Of a DNA stretch of 38,988 nucleotides, positions 29,998 to 37,773 are shown in pieces. The first letter of the stretch is position 1. The number at the start of each line of letters is the position of its first letter. This stretch comes from Anderseniella sp. (GTDB lineage: Bacteria; Pseudomonadota; Alphaproteobacteria; Rhizobiales; Aestuariivirgaceae), in NCBI GenBank assembly GCA_030626025.1, contig DAOUPT010000030.1, positions 1 through 38,988 on the forward strand, given 5' to 3'. Below the pieces are notes generated by a model. That model was not told the DNA's origin and made no database searches. It saw only the letters and a program-made list of their open reading frames with translations. The translations under genes were made by a program, and so were the position numbers.

Positions 29998-31323
29998 TCA
30001 ATCGGCAAGCATCGGTCTTACAGAAACAAGAGATTTGAATACCGCTTCAGCAAGCTGATCAATCTGATCTTTTTCCATCGCTGTCGACAAAGCGGCTGCT
30101 CCGGTATGTATCATCATTATCCCTTGGTCATAAAGGGCAGTAATCAAGGCACTGAGAGCTTTCTGCCCAGTAGCCGACATATGAGCTTCCCGGTAGTTTC
30201 GTGGCGCACTGGCTTTGAGATGGATGCGCAACAGTGACCCGGTTCCGGTGACGCTTGCTGGAACATCGGCAGTCCCTATAGCGTCAGCTATGCTGGCCCG
30301 GGCATAGTCTCCCAGCTTGTTCAGCCTGATAACGGCCTCCTCATCGAAATGCTCCATGGCAACAAGGCCCGCCGTCATGGTTATGAGATTGGCCGAAAAA
30401 GTGCCCGAATGAGGCAAACGCAGTCCTTTCTCGCCGTAAGTAAATACATCCATGACATCACCGCGCCCTGCCAATGCGCCAACCAGAAATCCGCCGCCGA
30501 TCATTTTGCCCATAGAAGTCAGATCAGGGCTGACACCAAAACGGCTCTGCATGCCACCGTATTCGCTGCGCAAGGTAATGACTTCGTCAAACATCAACAA
30601 AGAATCGTTGCTGCGGGTCCATTGGTGTAATGCACTGACAAAATCGGCATTAACCGGAACCATTCCGATGCGATGGGGAATTGGATCAATGATGATGCAG
30701 GCAATCTGATCTTTATGTTGATCCAGTACAGCAATAGCGTTTTCCGGATCATTGAAGGGAATAATCACCATGTCGTCAAGAACAGCCGATGGTGTTCCCT
30801 GAGCCAATGCAATAGCATTGGGATGACCGGGGTCGCCCCAGTTATCTGGTTTTGGCGCCTGACTGACTTCTGCATAATCGTAAGCACCGTGATAAGACCC
30901 TTCGACTTTTGCAATTTTTGGGCGACCGGTAAAAGCACGAGCTGCCTTCATCCCGGCCATCACCGCTTCAGTACCGGAATTTACAAAACGAAGTTTATCA
31001 AAATGGACAGACCGGCTGCAAAGATGTTCAGCAAACCGGACTTCAACTTCTGTTGCCATGGTAAAGGCACTGCCACGTTGGAGTTGTTCAGTGACAGCAT
31101 CGACAATTGGTCCATAAGCATGGCCATGAATATGAGCGGCCATGTTATTGGCAAAATCAATGCGCTCTACTCCGTCAATGTCTACAACCTTGCAGCCCTT
31201 GCCATGATCAGCATAGAGCGGGTGATCGCCATGCAATAGCGTATTGCGGCTCACACCTCCAGGCAAAACGTGTTTGGCACGCTCAAACAATGCAGCGCTT
31301 TTTGAACATGTGGTCGTTGCCAT
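29998..31323 (-). CDS. Class III aminotransferase, beta-transaminase/GSAM type
   Basis: The 441-aa PLP enzyme shows the class III core: FVNSGTEAVMAGMKAARAFTG (split at 113-133), FDEVITLR with the PLP-binding Asp246, and Lys273 in DLTSMGKMIGGG. The LPGGVSRNTL start and HSGTFSANLITM segment are shared with glutamate-1-semialdehyde aminomutase and with the beta-amino-acid transaminases described from Variovorax and Mesorhizobium. A hemL role is unlikely because the gene is embedded in a catabolic operon. It starts 3 bp after the CoA-transferase beta gene with GAGG as ribosome site. In the proposed pathway it would convert 3-aminoadipate to 3-oxoadipate; the substrate is inferred from the neighbours. 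Confidence 0.9.
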   Translation of the reverse strand: MATTTCSKSAALFERAKHVLPGGVSRNTLLHGDHPLYADHGKGCKVVDIDGVERIDFANNMAAHIHGHAYGPIVDAVTEQLQRGSAFTMATEVEVRFAEHLCSRSVHFDKLRFVNSGTEAVMAGMKAARAFTGRPKIAKVEGSYHGAYDYAEVSQAPKPDNWGDPGHPNAIALAQGTPSAVLDDMVIIPFNDPENAIAVLDQHKDQIACIIIDPIPHRIGMVPVNADFVSALHQWTRSNDSLLMFDEVITLRSEYGGMQSRFGVSPDLTSMGKMIGGGFLVGALAGRGDVMDVFTYGEKGLRLPHSGTFSANLITMTAGLVAMEHFDEEAVIRLNKLGDYARASIADAIGTADVPASVTGTGSLLRIHLKASAPRNYREAHMSATGQKALSALITALYDQGIMMIHTGAAALSTAMEKDQIDQLAEAVFKSLVSVRPMLAD

Positions 31324-31326
31324 ACC

Positions 31327-31989
31327 TCAACTCTCGTTTGCCGGCAGCAACGGTGCATCGGTTTTTTCACAAACCTCTTGAAAGGTCACGCCCGGCGCAA
31401 GTTTGAGCAGGCGAAAGCCTTCAGGCGTAATGTCGATAATCGCCAGATCGGAATAAACCCGGCTGACAACTTTCTGACCGGTCAGCGGGTAACTGCATTT
31501 TCTAACGAGTTTTGCCAGACCGGTTTTTGTGGTGTGTTGAGTCGTGACAAATATGGTTTTTACACCGGCAATCAGATCCATGGCACCGCCAACTGCCGGA
31601 ATTGCATCTGGCGCACCTGTCGACCAATTGGCAAGATCGCCATCACTGGAAACCTGCATGGCTCCAAGCACACAGACATCAATATGTCCGCCGCGAATCA
31701 TCGCAAAGCTGTCGGCATGATGGAAGTAGCTTGCACCCGGATTAGCCGTAACCGCCTTTTTGCCGGCATTGATCAGTTCGGGATCTTCCTGTCCAGGCGT
31801 TGGCGCCGGCCCCATGCCAAGCAATCCATTTTCGGTGTGATAAATAAATTCGCGGCCTTCGGGAACAAATTTTGCAACCAGTTCGGGGATGCCGATACCC
31901 AGATTGACATAGGAGCCATCGGGAATATCAGCTGCGACCAGTTCTGCCATCTGTTCGCGGCTCCAGCCTTTTGTATCTGTGGTACTCAT
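31327..31989 (-). CDS. pcaJ: 3-oxoacid CoA-transferase, beta subunit (PcaJ-like)
   Basis: The 220-aa beta subunit of a family I CoA-transferase carries the catalytic Glu53 in HTENGLLGMG, the YVNLGIGIPELVAKF start and the GGHIDVCVLGAMQVS segment. Family members move CoA from succinyl-CoA to a 3-oxoacid such as 3-oxoadipate (PcaIJ) or acetoacetate (Scot). Its start overlaps the alpha-subunit stop as ATGA. The substrate call rests on the alpha subunit's similarity to PcaI and on pathway logic. Confidence 0.9.
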   Translation of the reverse strand: MSTTDTKGWSREQMAELVAADIPDGSYVNLGIGIPELVAKFVPEGREFIYHTENGLLGMGPAPTPGQEDPELINAGKKAVTANPGASYFHHADSFAMIRGGHIDVCVLGAMQVSSDGDLANWSTGAPDAIPAVGGAMDLIAGVKTIFVTTQHTTKTGLAKLVRKCSYPLTGQKVVSRVYSDLAIIDITPEGFRLLKLAPGVTFQEVCEKTDAPLLPANES

Positions 31990-32696
31990 GGGTAACTTAC
32001 CCCTTCGGCAATGAGACGGGATTCGGTTACGGGTTCGCAGACCTCAACGATCCGGTTGACAAAGATACCCGGTGTAATCACATGTTCGGGGTCGATCATA
32101 CCGGTTTGAACAATCTTGCGTGCCTGGACGATTGTAACATCGGCAGCCATGCACATGATCGGGTTAAAATTGCGGGCAGTCTTGTTATAGATCAGGTTGC
32201 CCATCTGGTCTGACGTTTCGCATTTGATAAGGGCGTAATCAGCGCTCAATCCATATTCCAGCACGTAATCGCGCCCGTTGATTTGGCGTATTTCCTTGCC
32301 CTCGGCCAGCGGTGTGCCGACAGTTGTGGCGGTATAGAAGGCCGGAATCCCGGCCCCGCCTGCACGAATACGTTCAGCCAGTGTGCCTTGTGGCACAATT
32401 TCCAGCTCAATCTTTCCGGCCCTGTAAAGCTCCGGAAACACCTTGGAATGACTCGAACGCGGATAGGAACAGATCATCTTTCTGACTTGCCCGGTGCCGA
32501 TCAGGGCTGCCAGCCCGACTTCGCCATTTCCGGTGTTGTTGTTGATAATTGTCAGGTCTTTGGCGCCGTGATCTATCAGGGCGTGGATGAGTTCGGTAGG
32601 GCTGCCTGCCTCGCCAAAGCCACCGATCATGACTGTCGCGCCATCAGGAATATCCTCGATCGCGTTGACGACAGACTTCATATTCTTTTCAACCAT
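31986..32696 (-). CDS. pcaI: 3-oxoacid CoA-transferase, alpha subunit (PcaI-like)
   Basis: The 236-aa alpha subunit shows the glycine-rich CoA-binding segment MIGGFGEAGSPTELIHALI, then NNNTGNGEVGLAAL, ELYRAGKIELEIVPQGTLAE and ITPGIFVNRIVEV. From memory these segments match PcaI (3-oxoadipate CoA-transferase of the beta-ketoadipate pathway) very closely along the whole length. No other beta-ketoadipate or aromatic-ring genes are near, so its 3-oxoadipate would have to come from elsewhere; the aminomutase and aminotransferase in the same operon offer a source. It lies 12 bp after the aminomutase gene. Confidence 0.92.
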   Translation of the reverse strand: MVEKNMKSVVNAIEDIPDGATVMIGGFGEAGSPTELIHALIDHGAKDLTIINNNTGNGEVGLAALIGTGQVRKMICSYPRSSHSKVFPELYRAGKIELEIVPQGTLAERIRAGGAGIPAFYTATTVGTPLAEGKEIRQINGRDYVLEYGLSADYALIKCETSDQMGNLIYNKTARNFNPIMCMAADVTIVQARKIVQTGMIDPEHVITPGIFVNRIVEVCEPVTESRLIAEGVSYP

Positions 32697-32708
32697 GGTC
32701 CTGCTTCT

Positions 32709-34340
32709 TTAATGGGCCTGAGGGAAATCAGTTTCGGCCGACTGGTCTTCCTGAAGTGTCCTGTCCATGTGGACACTTTTGGCGGTCCGCATGGCTTCGG
32801 TCAGCGAATCCTCCAGTTCTTTCTCAATCTCGGCCAACTCGTTCTCAAAGAAGAAGGAGTTACCTTCGATTGGCGTTAACAAGGACACATTGTTGGTTTC
32901 GGTATCGTATTTTGCGTGGAAAACCTTGTCGATCCATTCCATGTTCCGGGCCTCGTTAAATTTGAGAGCAAACACGGATTCACCGTTGATTTCCGAAACC
33001 CCCATGAGCGACATCTTACCGGCTGAAGTGGTCATGGAAATATGCCGTGACGGGCGCGCTATAGAGGGCAGAGAGCGATATACCTTGTCGAAAATTTTTA
33101 ATACATCGGCCAGAGGCGCGGTGTAATAATGGTGCTCGCCAGTCGGGCGGGCGCAGTACATCGAATGGAAGCCGATCAGCAGGGTGCTGAAGATGCTGGC
33201 CAGATCAATCCAGTTCTGTGCCGATTTTTCGATATCAATGCTGCCATCCTCATTCGGGAAAAGGCTGATATGCTTCATCATCGGGCTTTGACTACGAATA
33301 ACCACATTATGCTTTTGCAGACGCCGGATTGCGGCAATGGTGATCGGATGCAGCAGCTCTTTTGGAGTCGAGAAATGTGCCATCCAGGCCAATTGGATGC
33401 CGTTGTCGTTCAGCCTGTCAAACAGCGCCAGCATTTTGTCGTATTTTCCCGACAGGATCATCTCGGGCTGGAAGGTCAGCGACCGTGTGGCCAGACGTAC
33501 CGTTCGGACATGAAGCAATTCGGGGTCATCAAACAACGGCGCCACATATTGCTCGAGCCGCTCGGCGGGCATAAAGCCACCGTCACCGCCGGTGATCAAC
33601 AGATCGGTTACTTCCTTGTGCTTGCGCAGATACTCGTGGATCTGTTCGATATCGTGCTGCAGGAACATATCCTCATCCCCGCGCACCTGTGCGTGGCGGA
33701 AGCAATATGTGCAGAACGAGAAGCAATGCTGGGTGGATTTGTCGAAAATCAACTGGACTTGCGGGTATTTGTGCTGACTTCCAGCCAGAACTTCCAATAC
33801 CCCATCATCATTTTTGAACCATGGCTTGTTAAGCTGCTGGTTACCGTCATGCGGATTGGTTGCTTGCATATAATCAACGGCAACATCGGTTCGCGCCGCA
33901 CCTTTTTCCGCCGCCAGATACTTGCCAACAGTTTCCTTGTTGATCATTCCCGGCTGCGGGAAAACCAGCTGAAAAACCGCATCGGTTTGGTAATGGTCCC
34001 AGTCGACACTGTTCAACGTGTGGCGTGTGGCAAGGAAGCGGTAAACCTCGACGAACAACTCACGTTCATCAATGTCTCCAATGTTGATGCCATTTTCGGC
34101 AAGCTTTTCGATTACCGCACGAAACCCAGGCAATCCGGTAAAATTTTCACGGCCGGTAAAAATCGGCGCCGTTGTGCGGGCCAGAGTGGAGTATTGGGGA
34201 AACTGACGATGCAGGCGATTAACCACACCGGCCGGTAACAGGCCTTCCTGCTTGATAATTTCGCGGGCTTCAGGAGGGTAATCTCCCGCATCAAGAACTT
34301 TAACCACATCAATTGGCTGAGTTGATGGTCTGTCTAACAT
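32709..34340 (-). CDS. Radical-SAM 2,3-aminomutase of the KamA family, probable acidic-substrate type
   Basis: The 543-aa product is a radical SAM, PLP-dependent aminomutase. The 4Fe-4S ligands are Cys206, Cys210 and Cys213 (CFSFCTYC), followed by RHAQVRG, ITGGDGG and a C-terminal PLP Lys442. It exceeds lysine 2,3-aminomutase (about 416 aa) by about 130 residues, mostly an N-terminal extension. Aligned without gaps from Lys442, the two Asp that bind the lysine side chain in the Clostridium enzyme (293 and 330, from memory) fall on Arg398 and Ser435. A basic plus polar pair is also what I recall in glutamate 2,3-aminomutase, so the substrate is probably an acidic amino acid such as 2-aminoadipate. 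The start at 34340 has AAGGA; a longer frame to 34379 has none. Confidence 0.85.
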   Translation of the reverse strand: MLDRPSTQPIDVVKVLDAGDYPPEAREIIKQEGLLPAGVVNRLHRQFPQYSTLARTTAPIFTGRENFTGLPGFRAVIEKLAENGINIGDIDERELFVEVYRFLATRHTLNSVDWDHYQTDAVFQLVFPQPGMINKETVGKYLAAEKGAARTDVAVDYMQATNPHDGNQQLNKPWFKNDDGVLEVLAGSQHKYPQVQLIFDKSTQHCFSFCTYCFRHAQVRGDEDMFLQHDIEQIHEYLRKHKEVTDLLITGGDGGFMPAERLEQYVAPLFDDPELLHVRTVRLATRSLTFQPEMILSGKYDKMLALFDRLNDNGIQLAWMAHFSTPKELLHPITIAAIRRLQKHNVVIRSQSPMMKHISLFPNEDGSIDIEKSAQNWIDLASIFSTLLIGFHSMYCARPTGEHHYYTAPLADVLKIFDKVYRSLPSIARPSRHISMTTSAGKMSLMGVSEINGESVFALKFNEARNMEWIDKVFHAKYDTETNNVSLLTPIEGNSFFFENELAEIEKELEDSLTEAMRTAKSVHMDRTLQEDQSAETDFPQAH

Positions 34341-34482
34341 CGTTCTGTCCTTACATATATTGCCCTGCCTGCTTGTCATGAAAATGATGACGTTGTTTTT
34401 CAGCAGGCATGAGATGAAACAATCCTTGTTTTAAGCAAAACAGCATTTACGCAATTAATTCAAACAAAGTTTACTCATTCAG

Positions 34483-34501
34483 TCATTCCGTTTTAGAATG
34501 A
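34483..34501. promoter_or_regulatory. Candidate LysR-type operator
   Basis: TCATTC-N7-GAATGA forms a perfect 6-bp inverted repeat containing the T-N11-A core of LysR-type boxes. It lies between the divergent aminomutase operon and the LysR gene, 101 bp before the latter. Confidence 0.5.
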
Positions 34502-34601
34502 TAAGCGCTGGATTTATACACAATAATAAACTACAAAGCGGAAAACTGGCGGGATCTGACTTGATGCTTACACTATTAGGTCATTTGGAAATGGACTGGA
34601 T

Positions 34602-35492
34602 ATGCTGACATCAAGGCGCTATCTTCCCTCGATCAGCTTGCTGGCATCGTTTGAATCGGCCGCCCGGTTGCAAAGTTTTACGCTGGCTGCACGAGAATTA
34701 AACCTGACCCAGAGTGCTGTCAGCAGGCATATCAAGGCGCTTGAAGAACAAATCGGCGTGTTGCTTTTTATCCGCAATCGCCAGAATGTGAGTCTGACAC
34801 CGGCGGGAGAAAATTACGCACGAGATATACGCCAGGCTCTCAGCGCTATCGCAAGCGCCTCAATGGCTCTGCAGGTTAATCCTGAAGGCGGGACACTTAA
34901 TCTGGCAATTCTACCCACCTTTGGCACCAGTTGGCTTGCGCCAAGATTGTCAGGTTTTCTCAACGAGAACCCCGGTGTAACGGTTAACTTTAACACCCAG
35001 CTGAAACCATTTGATTTTGATGCTGAACAATTTGATGCTGCGATCCACTTTGGACAGCCTGATTGGCCAAAAACAGAAGCCAGCTTTTTGATGAATGAGA
35101 CTGTCCTGCCGGTTTGTTCTCCGGGATTTCTGGAAAAAAACTGTTTGGCCGGACCATCACAACTAAGCCTTGCGCTTCTCATTCATCTTTCAAGTCGTCC
35201 AGACGCCTGGGCACACTGGTTTCGTTGTCAAAACATCGAGTTTCAAAATCGGGGGGGAATTGTGTTTGACCAATTTGCTACAGCAGCCCAGGCAGCCAAA
35301 CATGGTCTCGGCATAGCTCTTTTGCCAGAGTTCCTGATTGAACGTGAACTGAAGGATGGCGAGTTGGTCCCTGCTTCAAATATCCGTATACAAAGCGAAG
35401 AAGCCTACTACCTTGTGTGGCCCGAACATCGCACAAATTTTCCAGCGCTCGCCGCATTCAGAGACTGGATTGTCGCCGAAGCCAAAGAGTGA
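34602..35492 (+). CDS. LysR family regulator, GcvA-like
   Basis: The 296-aa regulator has the N-terminal winged HTH (SFESAARLQSFTLAARELNL, TQSAVSRHIKALEEQIG) and a substrate-binding C-terminal domain (LNLAILPTFGTSWLAPRL). The LPSI...FESAARLQSF...TQSAVSRHI pattern is typical of the GcvA-like subgroup that controls amino-acid catabolic genes. It is divergent from the aminomutase operon across about 260 bp that contain an inverted repeat of LysR type, so it probably regulates that operon. Confidence 0.93.
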   Translation: MLTSRRYLPSISLLASFESAARLQSFTLAARELNLTQSAVSRHIKALEEQIGVLLFIRNRQNVSLTPAGENYARDIRQALSAIASASMALQVNPEGGTLNLAILPTFGTSWLAPRLSGFLNENPGVTVNFNTQLKPFDFDAEQFDAAIHFGQPDWPKTEASFLMNETVLPVCSPGFLEKNCLAGPSQLSLALLIHLSSRPDAWAHWFRCQNIEFQNRGGIVFDQFATAAQAAKHGLGIALLPEFLIERELKDGELVPASNIRIQSEEAYYLVWPEHRTNFPALAAFRDWIVAEAKE

Positions 35493-35769
35493 GCAAAGAC
35501 CGCGAATATCATTTCTCAGTCGGCGGCTTTTGAATTTGCAGGAAATAAACAAAATTCCAGTCAGAACGAGAAGTGACAGACTGATAGGCTGGGTTACAAA
35601 TATCGACGCGTCCCCGTCACTGACAATCAGATACCCGAAAATTGCTCTGCATCAGAGTTGTCACCTGTTGAAGCACTTTCGGTTCACAATGAATCGAAAT
35701 GCCAGTCTAAGTAATTAACATTGTTGCGTTTCTGATTGAGTTTGCGTTTCAAGCTAAACCAGAAATATT
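35493..35769. other. Intergenic region without a gene
   Basis: This 277-bp AT-rich stretch follows the LysR gene. A frame read on the plus strand is only the 3' shadow of the regulator. I see no repeat, RNA gene or clear terminator in it. Confidence 0.5.
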
Positions 35770-35907
35770 CTAGACGGACGCGGGCGTGGTCCAGTCGTCT
35801 GGCAACGGTCCCTGATCCATGATGATTTCCCGGTGTCCGCTCCAGGTGATCGTGATCGCCTCTGGCGTGCCGATACCGGCACCGCGCGGGTCAGGCGATC
35901 CACTCAC
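35770..35907 (-). CDS. Small ORF overlapping the 3' end of the ThDP enzyme gene
   Basis: A 45-aa frame begins at GTG 35907, 17 nt before the end of the ThDP enzyme gene and in another frame, and ends at TAG 35770. The peptide has no low-complexity character and contains a DPRGAGIGTPEA stretch and a GHREIIMDQGPLPDDW stretch. Its GC-rich third positions contrast with the AT-rich DNA just beyond the stop. A GAGGCGG lies upstream of the GTG. It could be a genuine coupled small gene or the 3' remnant of a longer one. I recognise no family. Confidence 0.4.
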   Translation of the reverse strand: MSGSPDPRGAGIGTPEAITITWSGHREIIMDQGPLPDDWTTPASV

Positions 35908-37570
35908 TAACGGGTGCCGCCGCCTCGTTCAAAGGCTGGCTGATGATATCAACAAGGGTCGGACCATCGTGTGCCACTGCCTCTTTCAAGACCTGTTGCA
36001 GTTTTTCCGGGTCTTCCACCTTCCAGGATTTTACACCAAAGGCAGTGGCAATGGCGGCGTGATCAGAACGGTTAAAATCAACCGAGAAATAGCGTTCTCC
36101 AAACCCGGCCCGCTGCCCGGCTTTAATCCAGCCATAAACCGCATTGGAGAAAACGATGAAGGTGATCGGCATTTTCATGCGAACAGCTGTTTCCAGCTCG
36201 CCGCAGGTAAAGCCAAAACTTCCGTCACCCATCATGGCAACGACTTTTTTGTCCGGGCGCCCCACCCAGGCGCCCATCGCCGCTGACATCGAATAACCCA
36301 GCGCGCCATGTGCGCGGTTGGAAAACAACGTCCGGCCGGATGTACGCAACTCATAGAATGCTGAGACATATGGGCAGGGAGTACCCGGATCAGCAACAAT
36401 AATCGCGTCGTCATCAAGTACGGCCCTTAGCGCGGCGATGGTGCGCTCTGGTTTGATGGGCCTGTCACCACTTGCCGCAAGTGGTCGAAAGGCGGCCCAT
36501 TTTTTCTCTACGGCAACGGCAACAGCAGCTGCACCGCCAAACCCGGGCGATTTTTCAGCATTGCCGTCCAGCAGCTTGTTCATTGCAGCCAGCGCCAGGC
36601 GTGCATCCGAAACAACGCCAACCTCGGTCTGGTAGGAGGCCGAGATGACTTCTGCATCTGAATCAATATGCACAATGCGGGTTTGTTTGTTTGGTACCCG
36701 CCAGCGTTCAGTGGTTACAGAACCGGCCCGACAGCCGATAAATACAACCAGGTCAGCTTGCGCCATGAAATCGCGTGTTGCTGGTACGCCGCCATTGGAG
36801 CCGACAACGCCAAGGCAATTAGGATGTGTTTCGGCCAGACTACCCTGACCGGAAACAGTGGTTGCCACAGTAATATCGAGACGTTCCACCAGTTTCTTGA
36901 ATTCCGCTTCACCGCCAGCAATGATAATACCGCCACCGCAAACAATGATCGGGAATTTGGCCGATAAAATGGCTTCCAGTGCCGCTTCGATACCACCGAG
37001 GTCCGGCCCGGCAGGATACGCGGGATAAGTGCTGTGGTGCGGATCGGCCCAAATTTGATCTGGATCGACCGGACCGCGCTGTACATCAATAGGCAGGCCC
37101 AGATGTGCAGAACCAGGTCGGCCGGTGGTCATTTTGCGAAATGCTGTTCGCACCATATCGGGCAACATGTCGGACTTTGGGATCACCGCGTTCCATTTGG
37201 TCAAAGGCCGCATCAGCCCTTCCTGGTCCAGTTCTGTCAACGGATAATGGCCACGTGAAGAGACGTTGACGTCTGAAGTGATGGCAAGAATCGGCACTGA
37301 AGATTCGCTGGCCTCAATCAGCCCGGGAAGAATGTATGTGGCGCCACCACCCGAAGGCCCCTCACAGACACCAACCTTGTTAGTAACCCGGGCATATGCA
37401 TCAGCCATATAAGAAGCAGAACGCTCGTCGCGGGTGAGAATATGCTCGATTTTATGATCGAGCCGATATAGGGCATCGTAAAATGGCAAAGTTGTATCGC
37501 CGCATAAGCCAAAGATGTGTCGTACACCATGGGCTTCAAGCATACGCACCAAAGCTTCGGCGCCATTCAT
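35891..37570 (-). CDS. ThDP-dependent enzyme, acetolactate synthase-like
   Basis: The 559-aa product has the three domains of the acetolactate synthase/benzoylformate decarboxylase family. The N-terminal PYR domain shows ILTRDERSASYMADAYARV with the catalytic Glu49. A central domain follows (IIVCGGGIIIAGGEAEFKKL). The C-terminal PP domain has the ThDP-binding GDGSFGFTCGELETAVRMKM and a FSNAVYGW end in place of the usual NN pair. The reaction cannot be deduced; it lacks a small regulatory partner, so it is not a biosynthetic IlvB, and I cannot separate 2-oxoacid decarboxylases, carboligases and the sulfo- or oxalyl-type relatives. It is divergent from a GntR/FCD regulator with two shared operators. 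The start at 37570 is uncertain; a TTG further up is possible. Confidence 0.88.
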   Translation of the reverse strand: MNGAEALVRMLEAHGVRHIFGLCGDTTLPFYDALYRLDHKIEHILTRDERSASYMADAYARVTNKVGVCEGPSGGGATYILPGLIEASESSVPILAITSDVNVSSRGHYPLTELDQEGLMRPLTKWNAVIPKSDMLPDMVRTAFRKMTTGRPGSAHLGLPIDVQRGPVDPDQIWADPHHSTYPAYPAGPDLGGIEAALEAILSAKFPIIVCGGGIIIAGGEAEFKKLVERLDITVATTVSGQGSLAETHPNCLGVVGSNGGVPATRDFMAQADLVVFIGCRAGSVTTERWRVPNKQTRIVHIDSDAEVISASYQTEVGVVSDARLALAAMNKLLDGNAEKSPGFGGAAAVAVAVEKKWAAFRPLAASGDRPIKPERTIAALRAVLDDDAIIVADPGTPCPYVSAFYELRTSGRTLFSNRAHGALGYSMSAAMGAWVGRPDKKVVAMMGDGSFGFTCGELETAVRMKMPITFIVFSNAVYGWIKAGQRAGFGERYFSVDFNRSDHAAIATAFGVKSWKVEDPEKLQQVLKEAVAHDGPTLVDIISQPLNEAAAPVSEWIA

Positions 37571-37634
37571 TTCATTACTTCGAGATTTTGTTGTCAAGAT
37601 ATACTGCCTGCGATTTTTGCAACTGAACACATAA

Positions 37635-37648
37635 CTGTATACAATACT
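37635..37648. promoter_or_regulatory. Candidate GntR operator, copy 1
   Basis: CTGTATACAATACT contains the palindrome TGTATACA. An identical 14-bp copy is 106 bp away at 37741. This one lies 65 bp before the ThDP enzyme start. TTGTATACAA-type palindromes are typical of GntR/FCD proteins. Confidence 0.6.
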
Positions 37649-37740
37649 AATCATTTCAAATTGCTGCCGTCAATGACAATTAGCTAATTTCCCGTTATTC
37701 TGAGGGTTGGCGAAGTTCAATCCATGATCTAGAGTTAAAT

Positions 37741-37754
37741 CTGTATACAATACT
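37741..37754. promoter_or_regulatory. Candidate GntR operator, copy 2
   Basis: The same CTGTATACAATACT as at 37635, here 20 bp before the GntR start codon, where binding would block the regulator's own transcription or translation start. Confidence 0.6.
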
Positions 37755-37773
37755 TGATAGCGGGGCCTACCGT

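Noticed and set aside
29998-31323. hemL, glutamate-1-semialdehyde aminomutase
   Set aside because: The enzyme shares the fold, but it is embedded in a catabolic operon with a CoA-transferase and an aminomutase and fits beta-transaminases better.
31327-32696. Acetoacetate CoA-transferase (ScoAB/AtoDA)
   Set aside because: Not excluded, but the alpha subunit resembles PcaI more closely and the operon offers a 3-oxoadipate source and no ketone-body genes.
33129-34238. Long plus-strand frame of 369 codons opposite the aminomutase gene
   Set aside because: It is antisense to a gene with clear radical-SAM motifs and codon bias, has no recognisable domain, and results from the bias of the real frame.
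32709-34340. Plain lysine 2,3-aminomutase of the beta-lysine fermentation pathway
   Set aside because: No beta-lysine 5,6-aminomutase, kdd, kce or kal genes are near, and the lysine-side-chain Asp residues appear to be replaced.
35819-36286. Plus-strand frame of 155 codons overlapping the ThDP gene
   Set aside because: It is antisense to a conserved enzyme and contains no domain signature.
35891-37570. Biosynthetic acetolactate synthase (ilvB) or Xsc
   Set aside because: There is no ilvN or ilvC beside it and no phosphotransacetylase or sulfonate genes, and it has a dedicated GntR regulator.
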